Source: an uncultured Clostridia bacterium (GTDB taxonomy: Bacteria > Bacillota > Clostridia > Christensenellales > UBA1242). From it: a stretch of 64,000 bases of DNA. Each line of letters opens with the position of its first letter. Position 1 is the stretch's first letter. Positions 16,028 through 23,540 of this stretch are shown here, piece by piece. The stretch lies in NCBI GenBank assembly GCA_934747885.1, contig CAKVHE010000002.1:1-64000 (forward strand), written 5' to 3'. The notes under the pieces are model-generated. The model did not search any database, was not told where the DNA came from, and saw only the letters and a list, made by a program, of their open reading frames with translations. A program made the position numbers and the translations under genes.

Positions 16028-17320
16028 TTAAGGCGCCAAACGGTTTGGACCGCGGAACAAAAATTGAACTTCTTTTATGGTGTCGATGTTAAGTAGTAAC
16101 ATTAAAAATCTTTCCATTCCAATTGCAAAACCACCATGAGGTGGGCAACCATATTTGAAAAATTCTAGATAAAACTCAACATCTTTTTTAAGTCCTTTGC
16201 TTTCGGCAACGGCTTTTAGTTGTTCGTAGCGATGTTCGCGTTGTGCACCGCTGGTTATTTCAATGCCCTTCCAAAGTAGGTCATAACCCATCAGTCTGCC
16301 CGCGTCGTCGCGCATGTGGTAAAATGGGCGTTTGTCGCCAGGGAAGCCAACAACAAAAATAAATTCATGGCCAAAATGTTCTTTTGCGTACCTGCAAGCA
16401 AGACGTTCACCTTCGGTGGTGAGGTCAGTTTTTTCTTCTTCGGCAACTTTGTAGTTGTATTTGCTTTCAAAAATTTTGTATAAGTCGGCAAGTTGCATAC
16501 GAGGAAATGGTTTGGTTGGAATTACGATATCGGCGCCAAACACATTTTTTATTTCTTCGCCGTACTTTGCCTTTATTTGAGTAAGGATATAAATTATTAA
16601 GTCTTCTTCAAAATTCATAACATCTTCGTATGAACTAATATAAGACATTTCTAGATCCAAACTCGTGTATTCGCTAGCGTGACGATTGGTTGAAAATTTT
16701 TCGGCTCTAAAAACAGGCCCAAATTCAAAAACTCGTTCTAGCCCTGCAGCCATAGCCATTTGTTTGTAAAATTGAGGGCTTTGGGTTAAAAAAGCTTTGG
16801 TGTCATAGTACTTAACTTCAAAAACACCGGCGCCGCTTTCGCTCTCTGCGCCAATAAGTTTTGGAGTATGAATTTCAATAAAATCGTTTTTTACTAAAAA
16901 GTCTTTAAAGGCACTAGTAAATTCGCTCTCAACTTTGCACATTAGTTGGTTTTTGTCTGTGCGCAAATCTATCCATCTAAAATTCATACGATTTTCAATG
17001 TTAGTTTCGCCATCAATTGGTGATGGTTCGGCTAGGCTCAAAACGTCTAGGCTGGTTGGCAAAAATTCTTTTCCGCCTTGCTTTACGGCTGGGTTTAGGC
17101 TAAGTTTGCCACAAACACTAATTACCGAACCGGGAACAAGTTTTACGGCGCTATCTACTAGCGCAGCGTCTTTTTCTTTGTCTATGGAAATTTGAATTTT
17201 GCCCGAAATATCTTTTAAAATAACAAAGACCATATAGCGGGTATCGCGAACCCTTTCTACAAAGCCTTCAATTTTGGCAGATTGGTTTTCTTGCAGATTG
17301 TTAATTTTTGTGCGTTCCAT
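16028..17320 (-). CDS. aspS: Aspartyl-tRNA synthetase, archaeal/eukaryotic type
   Basis: 430 aa, much shorter than the usual ~590-aa bacterial AspRS because the GAD insertion domain is absent. The OB-fold domain (residues 15-105) and class II motifs (FGPVFRAEKFSTNRHASEYT, GFAIGMERFLMLLL) follow the archaeal pattern. Enzymes of this type can be discriminating or can also charge tRNA-Asn; the adjacent asnS argues that Asn-tRNA is made directly here. The RBS is AAAGGAG. It lies immediately after an intrinsic terminator hairpin in its leader. Confidence 0.92.
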   Translation of the reverse strand: MERTKINNLQENQSAKIEGFVERVRDTRYMVFVILKDISGKIQISIDKEKDAALVDSAVKLVPGSVISVCGKLSLNPAVKQGGKEFLPTSLDVLSLAEPSPIDGETNIENRMNFRWIDLRTDKNQLMCKVESEFTSAFKDFLVKNDFIEIHTPKLIGAESESGAGVFEVKYYDTKAFLTQSPQFYKQMAMAAGLERVFEFGPVFRAEKFSTNRHASEYTSLDLEMSYISSYEDVMNFEEDLIIYILTQIKAKYGEEIKNVFGADIVIPTKPFPRMQLADLYKIFESKYNYKVAEEEKTDLTTEGERLACRYAKEHFGHEFIFVVGFPGDKRPFYHMRDDAGRLMGYDLLWKGIEITSGAQREHRYEQLKAVAESKGLKKDVEFYLEFFKYGCPPHGGFAIGMERFLMLLLNIDTIKEVQFLFRGPNRLAP

Positions 17321-17331
17321 ATTTCTCCTTT

Positions 17332-17357
17332 AAAAAAAGCCCGAACAATCGGGCTTT
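17332..17357 (-). terminator. Attenuator terminator in the aspS leader
   Basis: On the reverse strand the stem AAAGCCCGA-TTGT-TCGGGCTTT is followed by seven T, then directly by the aspS RBS. A terminator inside the 5' leader implies transcription attenuation. Its 5' arm (CCCGAT) can instead pair with GTCGGG at 17378-17383, forming an antiterminator. Confidence 0.8.
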
Positions 17358-17376
17358 AAATGAAATAGCAAAAATA

Positions 17377-17389
17377 CCCCGACAAGTCG
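17377..17389 (-). promoter_or_regulatory. Pause/antiterminator segments 1 and 2 of the aspS attenuator
   Basis: On the reverse strand CGAC (17386-17389)-TT-GTCG (17380-17383) forms a short 1:2 hairpin directly after the leader-peptide stop. The GTCGGG part can alternatively pair with the terminator's CCCGAT arm. The pairings are read from sequence; energies were not computed. Confidence 0.55.
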
Positions 17390-17392
17390 TGA

Positions 17393-17434
17393 TTAAAAAT
17401 GTTTGTTATTATTGCTATCATTTAGATTTTTCAT
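17393..17434 (-). CDS. Asn-rich leader peptide of the aspS-asnS operon
   Basis: A 13-codon reading frame, MKNLNDSNNNKHF, has five Asn codons and one Asp codon. Its ATG sits at the expected transcription start (seven bases after the -10) and its stop is 3 nt before segment 1 of the attenuator. Position, composition and the downstream terminator match classical leader-peptide attenuation: a ribosome stalled at Asn codons when Asn-tRNA is scarce would leave segment 2 free to form the antiterminator. No Shine-Dalgarno; it is probably read as a leaderless start. Confidence 0.7.
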   Translation of the reverse strand: MKNLNDSNNNKHF

Positions 17435-17441
17435 AGTATTT

Positions 17442-17470
17442 ATTATAACCTTATACCGGTGGCTTGTCAA
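17442..17470 (-). promoter_or_regulatory. Promoter of the aspS-asnS operon
   Basis: Reverse strand consensus -35 TTGACA (17465-17470), a 17-bp spacer and consensus -10 TATAAT (17442-17447). Confidence 0.85.
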
Positions 17471-17549
17471 TAACAATAACTGCAAAAAGACTCAAATTTG
17501 TTTGCTTTTTTAAAATTTTTGGCTAAAATTATAGGTGTAGGAGGTAATT

Positions 17550-17924
17550 ATGAAAACAATTTTAAAGCGTTGCGCACATTGTGGCGCAATGGTAGAAGTT
17601 TTGGAAGATTGTCACTGCAAAAACTGCGGAATTATGTGTTGCGGTGAAAAAATGGTTGATGTGCCGGTAAATGGCACCGATGGCGCGCTTGAAAAACATC
17701 TTCCGGTGGTAAAAAAGGTGGGGAGTTATATTGTCGCAGAAGTTCCTCATGTTATGCAAGATGACCATTATATTATGTGGATTGGTCTTAGCACAAAAGA
17801 GGTTAGTGCAAAAAAATACTTTAAGCCAACCGACGAACCAAAAGCCGTTTTCCCATACATCAAAGGCAGTAGTGTAATTGCTTATTGCAATAAGCATGGA
17901 CTTTATAAAACTGATGTTAAATAA
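17550..17924 (+). CDS. Superoxide reductase (desulfoferrodoxin)
   Basis: A 124-aa protein. The N-terminal ~35 residues carry Cys pairs (CAHC, CHCKNC) like a desulforedoxin iron centre. The rest has the SOR catalytic ligands: His in EKHLPVV, His in VPHVM and DDHYIMW, and Cys/His in AYCNKHG. It reduces superoxide to peroxide without making oxygen, working with rubrerythrin and reduced rubredoxin in anaerobes. It has its own strong RBS GGAGG and is monocistronic, convergent with ndk. Confidence 0.9.
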   Translation: MKTILKRCAHCGAMVEVLEDCHCKNCGIMCCGEKMVDVPVNGTDGALEKHLPVVKKVGSYIVAEVPHVMQDDHYIMWIGLSTKEVSAKKYFKPTDEPKAVFPYIKGSSVIAYCNKHGLYKTDVK

Positions 17925-17930
17925 CAACTA

Positions 17931-17964
17931 AAAAACCGCCCACCAGTTTGGTGAGCGGTTTTTT
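17931..17964. terminator. Convergent terminator between the superoxide reductase gene and ndk
   Basis: The stem AAAAACCGC(C)CACCA/TGGTG(A)GCGGTTTTT with one mismatch and T runs on both strands. Confidence 0.75.
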
Positions 17965-18407
17965 TATGCTTTTTTATCTATGTTGATGTTTGCGGCGTCG
18001 AAATAAATTTTCATTTCTTTTTCTGCGCTTTCTGGTTTGTCACTAGCGTGAACAACGTTGCGAGTTAGTTCTTTTACTGGATCAAGGCCATATTTTACCA
18101 TAATGTCGTGGCGGAATTTGCCAGGTTCGGTTTGTGGAGCAACCACATCACGCACGGTGGCAATTGCGTTTTCGCCTTCAGCAATCATGCCAATGCAGGT
18201 GCCACTGGTGATATATTCTTCTAGTGAAGGATAAAAACTTTTGTGCACGTGTTCAGCGTAGTGTTTTCTAGCGTGTTCTTTGTCATAAACAACAGGGCTG
18301 ATGTGGTGAACTTTTAAGCCTCTTGCGGTAAGTTTTTTTACAAGTTCTTCCAAAACTTCTTCTTCGGCATAGCCGGGTTTTAACATTACAAATGATTTTT
18401 CGATCAT
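17964..18407 (-). CDS. ndk: Nucleoside diphosphate kinase
   Basis: The 147-aa length is typical. The protein shows EKSFVMLKPGY at the N-terminus and the phospho-acceptor His in RNVVHASD (about residue 118). It equilibrates NTP and NDP pools via a phosphohistidine. The RBS is TAGGAGAA. The promoter on the reverse strand (TTGACG-17-TACAAT) overlaps an inverted repeat CTTGACG/CGTCAAG at about 18446-18466. Confidence 0.93.
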   Translation of the reverse strand: MIEKSFVMLKPGYAEEEVLEELVKKLTARGLKVHHISPVVYDKEHARKHYAEHVHKSFYPSLEEYITSGTCIGMIAEGENAIATVRDVVAPQTEPGKFRHDIMVKYGLDPVKELTRNVVHASDKPESAEKEMKIYFDAANINIDKKA

Positions 18408-18532
18408 AATTTTCTCCTATGATTTAATAAATTTTATTGTAACATCTTGACGGCGGCTCGTCAAGATAATAATTGGCAAAAGGCTTGCACTTGCCAAAAA
18501 ATTTGTTATAATATAACCCAAGGGAGCGAAAC

Positions 18533-19399
18533 ATGGGAGAAGTGCTTTTAGACGCTTTGATTGATAGTTTAAAGATGCTACCAATTTTGTTGGTGGTATA
18601 TTTTTTGATTGAACTACTCGAATACAAGCAAGTTTTAAAGTTCGAAAAATCTAGTTTAATTAACGGTAAGGCTAGCCCAATTTTTGGCGCGTTGTTTGGT
18701 TCGGTGCCACAATGCGGCTTTTCGGTTATTAGCACCGATTTGTTTAACAAACGCAAATTGTCGGTGGGCGCGCTTATTGCTGTTTACATTGCAACCAGCG
18801 ACGAAGCATTGCCACTTATGCTATCAAAACCACAGTTCGCTCTGGATTTGTTAATTTTAATGGCAATAAAAATTGTCTTTGCAGTGCTAGTCGGTTATCT
18901 GTCTATGTGGCTATATGGCAAGTTTTTTAAGCCAGAAACGGCGCCCGCGCCGGCTATAGAACAAGCACCAGATTCGCACTTGCATGGGTGTTGTGGTCAC
19001 GAAGTGGACAACAAGTTTGAGTGGATGCACCCAATTTTGCACGCCTTAAAAATATTCGTTTTTGTGCTAGTTGCCAATGTTGTGTTTGGTGCCATTATTT
19101 ATTATGTAGGGCTAAACAACATAACAAACTTTTTGCAAAAAGGTGGCGTGTTTGAGCCGCTGTTTGCTTGCTTAATCGGGCTTATTCCAAACTGCGCATC
19201 GTCGGTTGTCTTAACGCAACTATACATGGTTGGTGGGCTATCGTTTGGTTCGCTCGTTTGCGGACTTTCGGTAAATGCCGGTCTTGGACTTATGGTTTTG
19301 TTTAAAAGCAACAAAAACCGCAAAGAGAATTTGTTTATTGTGTTAATGCTAGTGGTGCCAAGTTTGCTTTTGGGATATTTGTTAAAATTATTGCTCTAA
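18533..19399 (+). CDS. Putative ArsP_2/10TM-type heavy-metal exporter
   Basis: A 288-aa membrane protein with two homologous halves. Each has a Pro-Asn/Gln-Cys-type motif (SVPQCGFSV in the first, LIPNCASSVV in the second), as in the putative 10TM metal-exporter family, which includes proteins annotated as manganese transporters. A central cytoplasmic loop has a metal-binding-looking DSHLHGCCGHE. Substrate unknown; manganese or another metal is plausible. The RBS is AAGGGAG. Its stop codon lies in the loop of its own terminator. Confidence 0.7.
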   Translation: MGEVLLDALIDSLKMLPILLVVYFLIELLEYKQVLKFEKSSLINGKASPIFGALFGSVPQCGFSVISTDLFNKRKLSVGALIAVYIATSDEALPLMLSKPQFALDLLILMAIKIVFAVLVGYLSMWLYGKFFKPETAPAPAIEQAPDSHLHGCCGHEVDNKFEWMHPILHALKIFVFVLVANVVFGAIIYYVGLNNITNFLQKGGVFEPLFACLIGLIPNCASSVVLTQLYMVGGLSFGSLVCGLSVNAGLGLMVLFKSNKNRKENLFIVLMLVVPSLLLGYLLKLLL

Positions 19400-19417
19400 G
19401 TGGGCAATAATTTTTTT
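19388..19417 (+). terminator. Terminator enclosing the stop codon of 18533-19399
   Basis: TTATTGC (19388-19394) and GCAATAA (19404-19410) flank a 9-nt loop containing TAA, then seven T. Confidence 0.7.
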
Positions 19418-19433
19418 ATGCCTTTTAAATTAG

Positions 19434-19462
19434 TTGCGAAAAACAATTTAACTTGTTATACT
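19434..19462 (+). promoter_or_regulatory. Promoter giving a probably leaderless GTG-start mRNA
   Basis: TTGCGA (19434-19439), a 17-bp spacer and TATACT (19457-19462), then six bases and GTG at 19469. It fixes the start of the guanylate kinase fusion. Confidence 0.6.
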
Positions 19463-19468
19463 AAAAAC

Positions 19469-20602
19469 GTGGAAAAATTTGAAGATATCATTGTTGTAAT
19501 AGAGGGTCCTAGTGGGGTTGGCAAAGACACTATTGTAAAAACGTTAATTAAGCAATACCCAAATGTGTTTGCCAAGGCGCCAAGCGTAGCAACGCGCCAA
19601 ATGCGGGTAGGCGAAAGCGAAGGTAACCCATACTTTTTTGTCTCGCGCGAAAACTTTGAAGATATGATAAAAACTGGCGAGGTGTTTGAATATACCGAGC
19701 GACATGGCGAATATCGCGGAATGAAAAAAGAAGTTTTTGACAAGTTGCTTCAAAGCGGCGTGGTTCCAATTAAAGATTGTGATCCAGTTGGCGTAAAGGC
19801 ATTAAAAAAACTTTATGACGGCAAAGTACTGTCTATTTTTATTGATGCACCAAAAAAGGAATTAGAAAAACGCTTGCGTGAAAGAGGCGAAACCGAAGAA
19901 GAACTAAATAGACGCATGAGCGATTATGACAAAGCGCAAAGTTTTAAAACAGATTATGACCGAGTTGTGCAAAATTTAGATTTAGACAAAGCGGTGGAAG
20001 AAATTTATTTAACTATACAAAATTTTTCCAACAAACGCAGGTTTGAAACCGAACCAAAGTTTGAATATCGCAAACTAGAAAAAACTGATGCACAAAGTTT
20101 TGTTGATTTGCTAAACGATATGTACGGCGTTCTTCCAAACAAAGAATGGTTTTTGCCAATAAGCACCAATCTAAATGACGTACAGGCGTTGCTTGTAAAC
20201 CCTAGATTTTACATTTTGGGCGCCTTTTTAGGGCATAAGTTGGTTGGCGTTTCGGCTAGCGACTATCAGCCAAACAAAACGGTAAATTCGGTGGTTATCC
20301 CAAAAAAGTTTGATTTAACGGCGGTTGTCGGGCTTGCTTTTAACATTGTGCATACCAGCGCGCGTGGCGTGGGGTTGATGTACAAAATGTGCACAAAAAA
20401 TATTGACCGAAATGTGGCAGAGGGCTACAAAACGGTTGTTGCAACCGTGCATCCGGATAACCTTGCCAGCAAAAAGACCTTGCTAAAACTTGGCTTTGAA
20501 CTGGTAGGCTCCAAGCAAAAACCATATAGAGAAGTTTTATGTCTAGACCTAAAACTTAACCCACATTTTGCACTGGATAAAAAGAAAATAAATAAAAAAT
20601 AA
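19469..20602 (+). CDS. Guanylate kinase-GNAT acetyltransferase fusion
   Basis: A 377-aa protein. Residues 1-195 are a guanylate-kinase domain: P-loop GPSGVGKDT, GMP-site ATRQMRVGESEGNPYFFV, lid-like RLRERGETEEELNRRM. Residues about 205-360 are a GNAT acetyltransferase-like domain (YRKLEKTDAQSFVDLLNDMY..., LGAFLGHKLVGVSASDY, VHPDNLASKKTLLKLGFELV). The fusion is unusual. GTG 19469 was chosen because a promoter ends six bases upstream. It could be the cell's gmk or a nucleotide-dependent modifying enzyme; a second Gmk-like gene is at 43511. Confidence 0.75.
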   Translation: MEKFEDIIVVIEGPSGVGKDTIVKTLIKQYPNVFAKAPSVATRQMRVGESEGNPYFFVSRENFEDMIKTGEVFEYTERHGEYRGMKKEVFDKLLQSGVVPIKDCDPVGVKALKKLYDGKVLSIFIDAPKKELEKRLRERGETEEELNRRMSDYDKAQSFKTDYDRVVQNLDLDKAVEEIYLTIQNFSNKRRFETEPKFEYRKLEKTDAQSFVDLLNDMYGVLPNKEWFLPISTNLNDVQALLVNPRFYILGAFLGHKLVGVSASDYQPNKTVNSVVIPKKFDLTAVVGLAFNIVHTSARGVGLMYKMCTKNIDRNVAEGYKTVVATVHPDNLASKKTLLKLGFELVGSKQKPYREVLCLDLKLNPHFALDKKKINKK

Positions 20603-20613
20603 AGGAGAACAAA

Positions 20614-20856
20614 ATGAAATATCAAAAAGGAACAGAAATCACTTTTGAAAACGATTCAAAAGTTGTTGTACTAGACACAGCAGAACTCAACGGCACTGAA
20701 TATGCATATTGCTATGTGGACACTGGCGATATAAACAATCCAGCCATCGCATTTTTGCATGAAACGGAAATTGACGGTGAAATTGGGCTAGAACCAGTTG
20801 TCGATGGTTTGCTATTTGCAAAACTTTGCAAAAAATTTAAAGTAAGAAACGCATAA
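20614..20856 (+). CDS. Small DUF1292-like protein
   Basis: An 80-aa acidic protein with RBS AAAGGAGAA. The pattern of short beta strands with Val/Leu and an LNGTEYAYCYV turn recalls DUF1292-type proteins, but the match is weak. It sits 11 nt after the Gmk-GNAT gene and before a coiled-coil membrane protein, probably one operon. Confidence 0.55.
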   Translation: MKYQKGTEITFENDSKVVVLDTAELNGTEYAYCYVDTGDINNPAIAFLHETEIDGEIGLEPVVDGLLFAKLCKKFKVRNA

Positions 20857-20872
20857 CAAAGGGGGAAAAACA

Positions 20873-21772
20873 ATGAAACAATTAACAAGTGGCACGCACG
20901 AAATAATACCGCTCGAAGGCGACAAAGTGTTGGTACCGGGTGGCTGGTATGCTGTTGACCAAATTTCCTACAAAGAATTGGACGTACCTTTTTCTGTCGT
21001 ACCTCCAAAAGGAAAAGTTAAATCGGGGAAAAAATTATCACCTAATGTTATTGAGGCGCTAAAAAAATATATTGCAGAAGCATGGGCAAAAGCAAAACAA
21101 AAATCAGATGAAGCAAAAGCAAAACGTGCTGAACGCAGGGCCGATAAGATGGCGGATAAGGAAGTTGATAAAAAGGTTGCAAAGGCAGAAAAAACTGCAA
21201 AACGCGCCACTCGCGTAGCAAATGCAGCAGACAAGTTTGCCGATGCAGCAAAACGAACCGCCGATGCAACCGAAAGAGCAGCTAATGAAACGGTACGTCA
21301 GGCCAAAGCGCAAGAACGCAAAAACGAAGCAGAAGAAAGGGCGCAAGAAGCCGCTGAAAAAACGCGTGAACTAAAAAGAAAAAAGAAACAAGCAAAAGAA
21401 GACGCCAAAGATAAGGCAAAAGCAGACAAAACCGCGCGCAAAGCAAAGAAAAAAGCCGATAAAGCAGCAACCAAAACCGAACAATACGAGCCAGAAGAAG
21501 AAAAACAAACAAGAAAACCGGTAAATGGTGGGGCAGGGCTTGGTGGAAAAGTTAAATCTACCAGACAAGTGGAAGAAAGCAAAACCAAAGGATTTTTAAA
21601 AACTGCATTAAAAATTGCGGGCATAGTTGCGCTTATTGCTGTTGCTGGCCCAATTGCAACAACTTTGTTAACCTCGCAACTTGGTGTGACTGCTGCACTT
21701 AGTGCAACCACAGCACTTTTAATTAACAAACAAATTCAGCAACGCCAAGGCGGACAAACTGAAGCACAATAA
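20873..21772 (+). CDS. Ala/Lys-rich coiled-coil protein with C-terminal membrane segments
   Basis: The 299-aa protein has a small N-terminal domain (1-50), then a long Ala/Lys/Glu/Arg-rich coiled coil (about 60-200), a charged linker, and a hydrophobic C-terminal region (about 240-285: ALKIAGIVALIAVAGPIATT, then TAALSATTALL) that should sit in the membrane. It resembles no named family; low complexity limits inference. RBS AAGGGGGAAA, 16 nt after the previous gene. Confidence 0.6.
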   Translation: MKQLTSGTHEIIPLEGDKVLVPGGWYAVDQISYKELDVPFSVVPPKGKVKSGKKLSPNVIEALKKYIAEAWAKAKQKSDEAKAKRAERRADKMADKEVDKKVAKAEKTAKRATRVANAADKFADAAKRTADATERAANETVRQAKAQERKNEAEERAQEAAEKTRELKRKKKQAKEDAKDKAKADKTARKAKKKADKAATKTEQYEPEEEKQTRKPVNGGAGLGGKVKSTRQVEESKTKGFLKTALKIAGIVALIAVAGPIATTLLTSQLGVTAALSATTALLINKQIQQRQGGQTEAQ

Positions 21773-21785
21773 TTTAGGAGTAAGT

Positions 21786-22322
21786 ATGAATAAATATAAA
21801 GGAACACAAACAGAAAAAAATTTAATGTCAGCATTTGCTGGCGAAAGTCAAGCGCGCAATAAATATACCTACTTTGCAAGCAAAGCAAAAAAAGAAGGTT
21901 ATGAACAAATTGCAGAAATTTTTAACAAAACTGCCGACAACGAAAAAGAGCACGCAAAAATGTGGCTAAAAGAGTTGGAAGGCATTGGCGACACTGCCCA
22001 AAACCTAAAAGCGGCGGCAGAAGGTGAAAATTACGAGTGGACGGATATGTACGAAAACTTTGCAAAAACAGCCGAAGCCGAAGGTTTTCCAGAACTTGCG
22101 CGCAAGTTTAGGGGAGTCGGTGCAATTGAAAAATCGCACGAAGAACGCTATCGCAAATTGTTAAACAATGTAGAAACTGGCGAAGTGTACGTAAAAAAAG
22201 GCAAAAACATTTGGGAATGCCGTAACTGCGGTCATATTTATTATGGCGAAAAGGCACCTGAGGTTTGCCCAGTTTGCGCTCATCCACAAAGTTATTTTGA
22301 ACTAAGAAAAGAAAATTACTAA
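21786..22322 (+). CDS. Rubrerythrin
   Basis: 178 aa. The N-terminal ferritin-like di-iron domain has ExxH-type ligands (FAGESQARNKY, DNEKEHAKMW, GVGAIEKSHEERY). The C-terminal rubredoxin domain has CRNCGHIYYG and CPVCAHPQ. It reduces hydrogen peroxide to water in anaerobes and complements the superoxide reductase at 17550. RBS TTAGGAG. Confidence 0.95.
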   Translation: MNKYKGTQTEKNLMSAFAGESQARNKYTYFASKAKKEGYEQIAEIFNKTADNEKEHAKMWLKELEGIGDTAQNLKAAAEGENYEWTDMYENFAKTAEAEGFPELARKFRGVGAIEKSHEERYRKLLNNVETGEVYVKKGKNIWECRNCGHIYYGEKAPEVCPVCAHPQSYFELRKENY

Positions 22323-22340
22323 TTTAGAATATTTGATAGA

Positions 22341-22375
22341 AGCCGACCATACATTTTTAGTATGGTTGGCTTTTT
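22341..22375 (+). terminator. Terminator of rubrerythrin, overlapping the next start
   Basis: The 12-bp stem AGCCGACCATAC/GTATGGTTGGCT is followed by TTTTT. The ATG of the antiporter (22362) lies in the 3' arm. Confidence 0.75.
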
Positions 22376-23303
22376 AAATATCTTTATTTTTTTCTTGGGA
22401 TTTGTGCTTATTTTAAAGGGTGGGGACTTGCTGGTGGAATCTTCGGTGTGGTTTGCCGAAAAAACACATATACCACCAATTATAGTCGGTGCAACCATAG
22501 TGTCAATTGCAACAACTTTCCCCGAAACCACAGTGTCGGTTATTGCAAGTAGCAAAGGCAACGAAATTGTAGCAATAAATACGGCAATTGGCGCCATGGT
22601 TTGCAATTTTGCTTTGGTTTTGGGGCTTTCATTTTTGCTTAGCCCATCAAAGGTAAAAACCGAGAGTTTTTTATCTAAATATTTATTTTTTATTGTTTCA
22701 ATTGCGGTGTTGTTTTTTGTGGGCTTGTCGGGCAAACTTACTATAATCAGTGCAATAATTTTAACTTCCACTTTTGTAATTTATGTAATAATAAATTGCA
22801 TCGAGGCAAAGCGCGCCGAGAAGGTGGAACGAATAAACCTAACAGCTACGCATAGTTGGGCGGAAATTGTGTGGCAATTTGCCATTTCGGCAATAACAGT
22901 AGGGCTGGGCGCCAACGTGCTAGTTGAAAACGTAGACACCATTGCCAATATGTTTAACATCAGCCAAACGGTGGTTGGTATGACGGTTATTGCAGTTGGC
23001 ACCAACATTCCGGAACTGGTTACCACTTTTAGTTCGGTAAAGCAAGGCAATAGTGAAATTGGCATTGGCAACATTTTTGGCGCCAGCATAATCAACTCAA
23101 CTCTTCTTATGTCGCTAGCAACCATTGTGGCACCTGCGCGCAAAATTACCCTTCCGCGCAAAGAACTTGTAATAACGGTAATTAGTTTGCTTGTTATTAC
23201 TAGCATAATAACTTTTCCAATTTTAAAGCGTGGAAAAACCAATCGTATGCAGGGGTTTTTACTGCTCGCGTTATACGTAATTTATTCGCTTTTGATGGCG
23301 TAA
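22362..23303 (+). CDS. Calcium/sodium antiporter family protein (CaCA)
   Basis: A 313-aa membrane protein with the two alpha-repeats of the CaCA family: GATIVSIATTFPETTVSVIAS in the first half and GMTVIAVGTNIPELVTTFSSV in the second, each with the acidic residue used for cation exchange. About ten membrane segments. No RBS is visible and the ATG lies inside the upstream terminator, so expression may use a leaderless start or read-through. Confidence 0.85.
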   Translation: MVGFLNIFIFFLGFVLILKGGDLLVESSVWFAEKTHIPPIIVGATIVSIATTFPETTVSVIASSKGNEIVAINTAIGAMVCNFALVLGLSFLLSPSKVKTESFLSKYLFFIVSIAVLFFVGLSGKLTIISAIILTSTFVIYVIINCIEAKRAEKVERINLTATHSWAEIVWQFAISAITVGLGANVLVENVDTIANMFNISQTVVGMTVIAVGTNIPELVTTFSSVKQGNSEIGIGNIFGASIINSTLLMSLATIVAPARKITLPRKELVITVISLLVITSIITFPILKRGKTNRMQGFLLLALYVIYSLLMA

Positions 23304-23347
23304 AAATGGGTGTGAAACACTATTTGTTTCACGGCATAAGTTTAAAG

Positions 23348-23469
23348 TGTTGAAAACCATGTTGAAAACTTTAAACATTTATTTGCACTACCACCAAATA
23401 GGCTAGAAAAATAAAGGGCTGTAGCGTTTTAGAACAAAATTTTGTAGGTGTTGAAAACTTGTTGAAAAA
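23348..23469 (+). repeat. Four TGTTGAAAAC-like direct repeats
   Basis: Copies lie at 23348-23357, 23360-23369, 23449-23458 and 23460-23469 (last base A), in two pairs spaced 11-12 bp. The 23304-23540 gap also holds a GTGAAAC/GTTTCAC hairpin (about 23311-23331). Function unknown. Confidence 0.6.
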
Positions 23470-23491
23470 CCGCGTTTATGACGCGGTTTTT
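23465..23491 (+). terminator. Terminator-like hairpin before recD2
   Basis: AAAAACCGCG-TTTATGA-CGCGGTTTTT. Confidence 0.7.
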
Positions 23492-23505
23492 AACACCCCA
23501 TAAAC

Positions 23506-23534
23506 TTGACAAACAAACAACTTTAAGGCATAAT
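23506..23534 (+). promoter_or_regulatory. recD2 promoter, probably leaderless
   Basis: TTGACA (23506-23511), a 17-bp spacer and CATAAT (23529-23534), then six bases and ATG 23541. Confidence 0.65.
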
Positions 23535-23540
23535 ACACTT

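Noticed and set aside
17340..17434. T-box riboswitch upstream of aspS
   Set aside because: The leader is only about 115 nt and lacks the T-box core; the Asn-rich leader peptide explains the terminator better.
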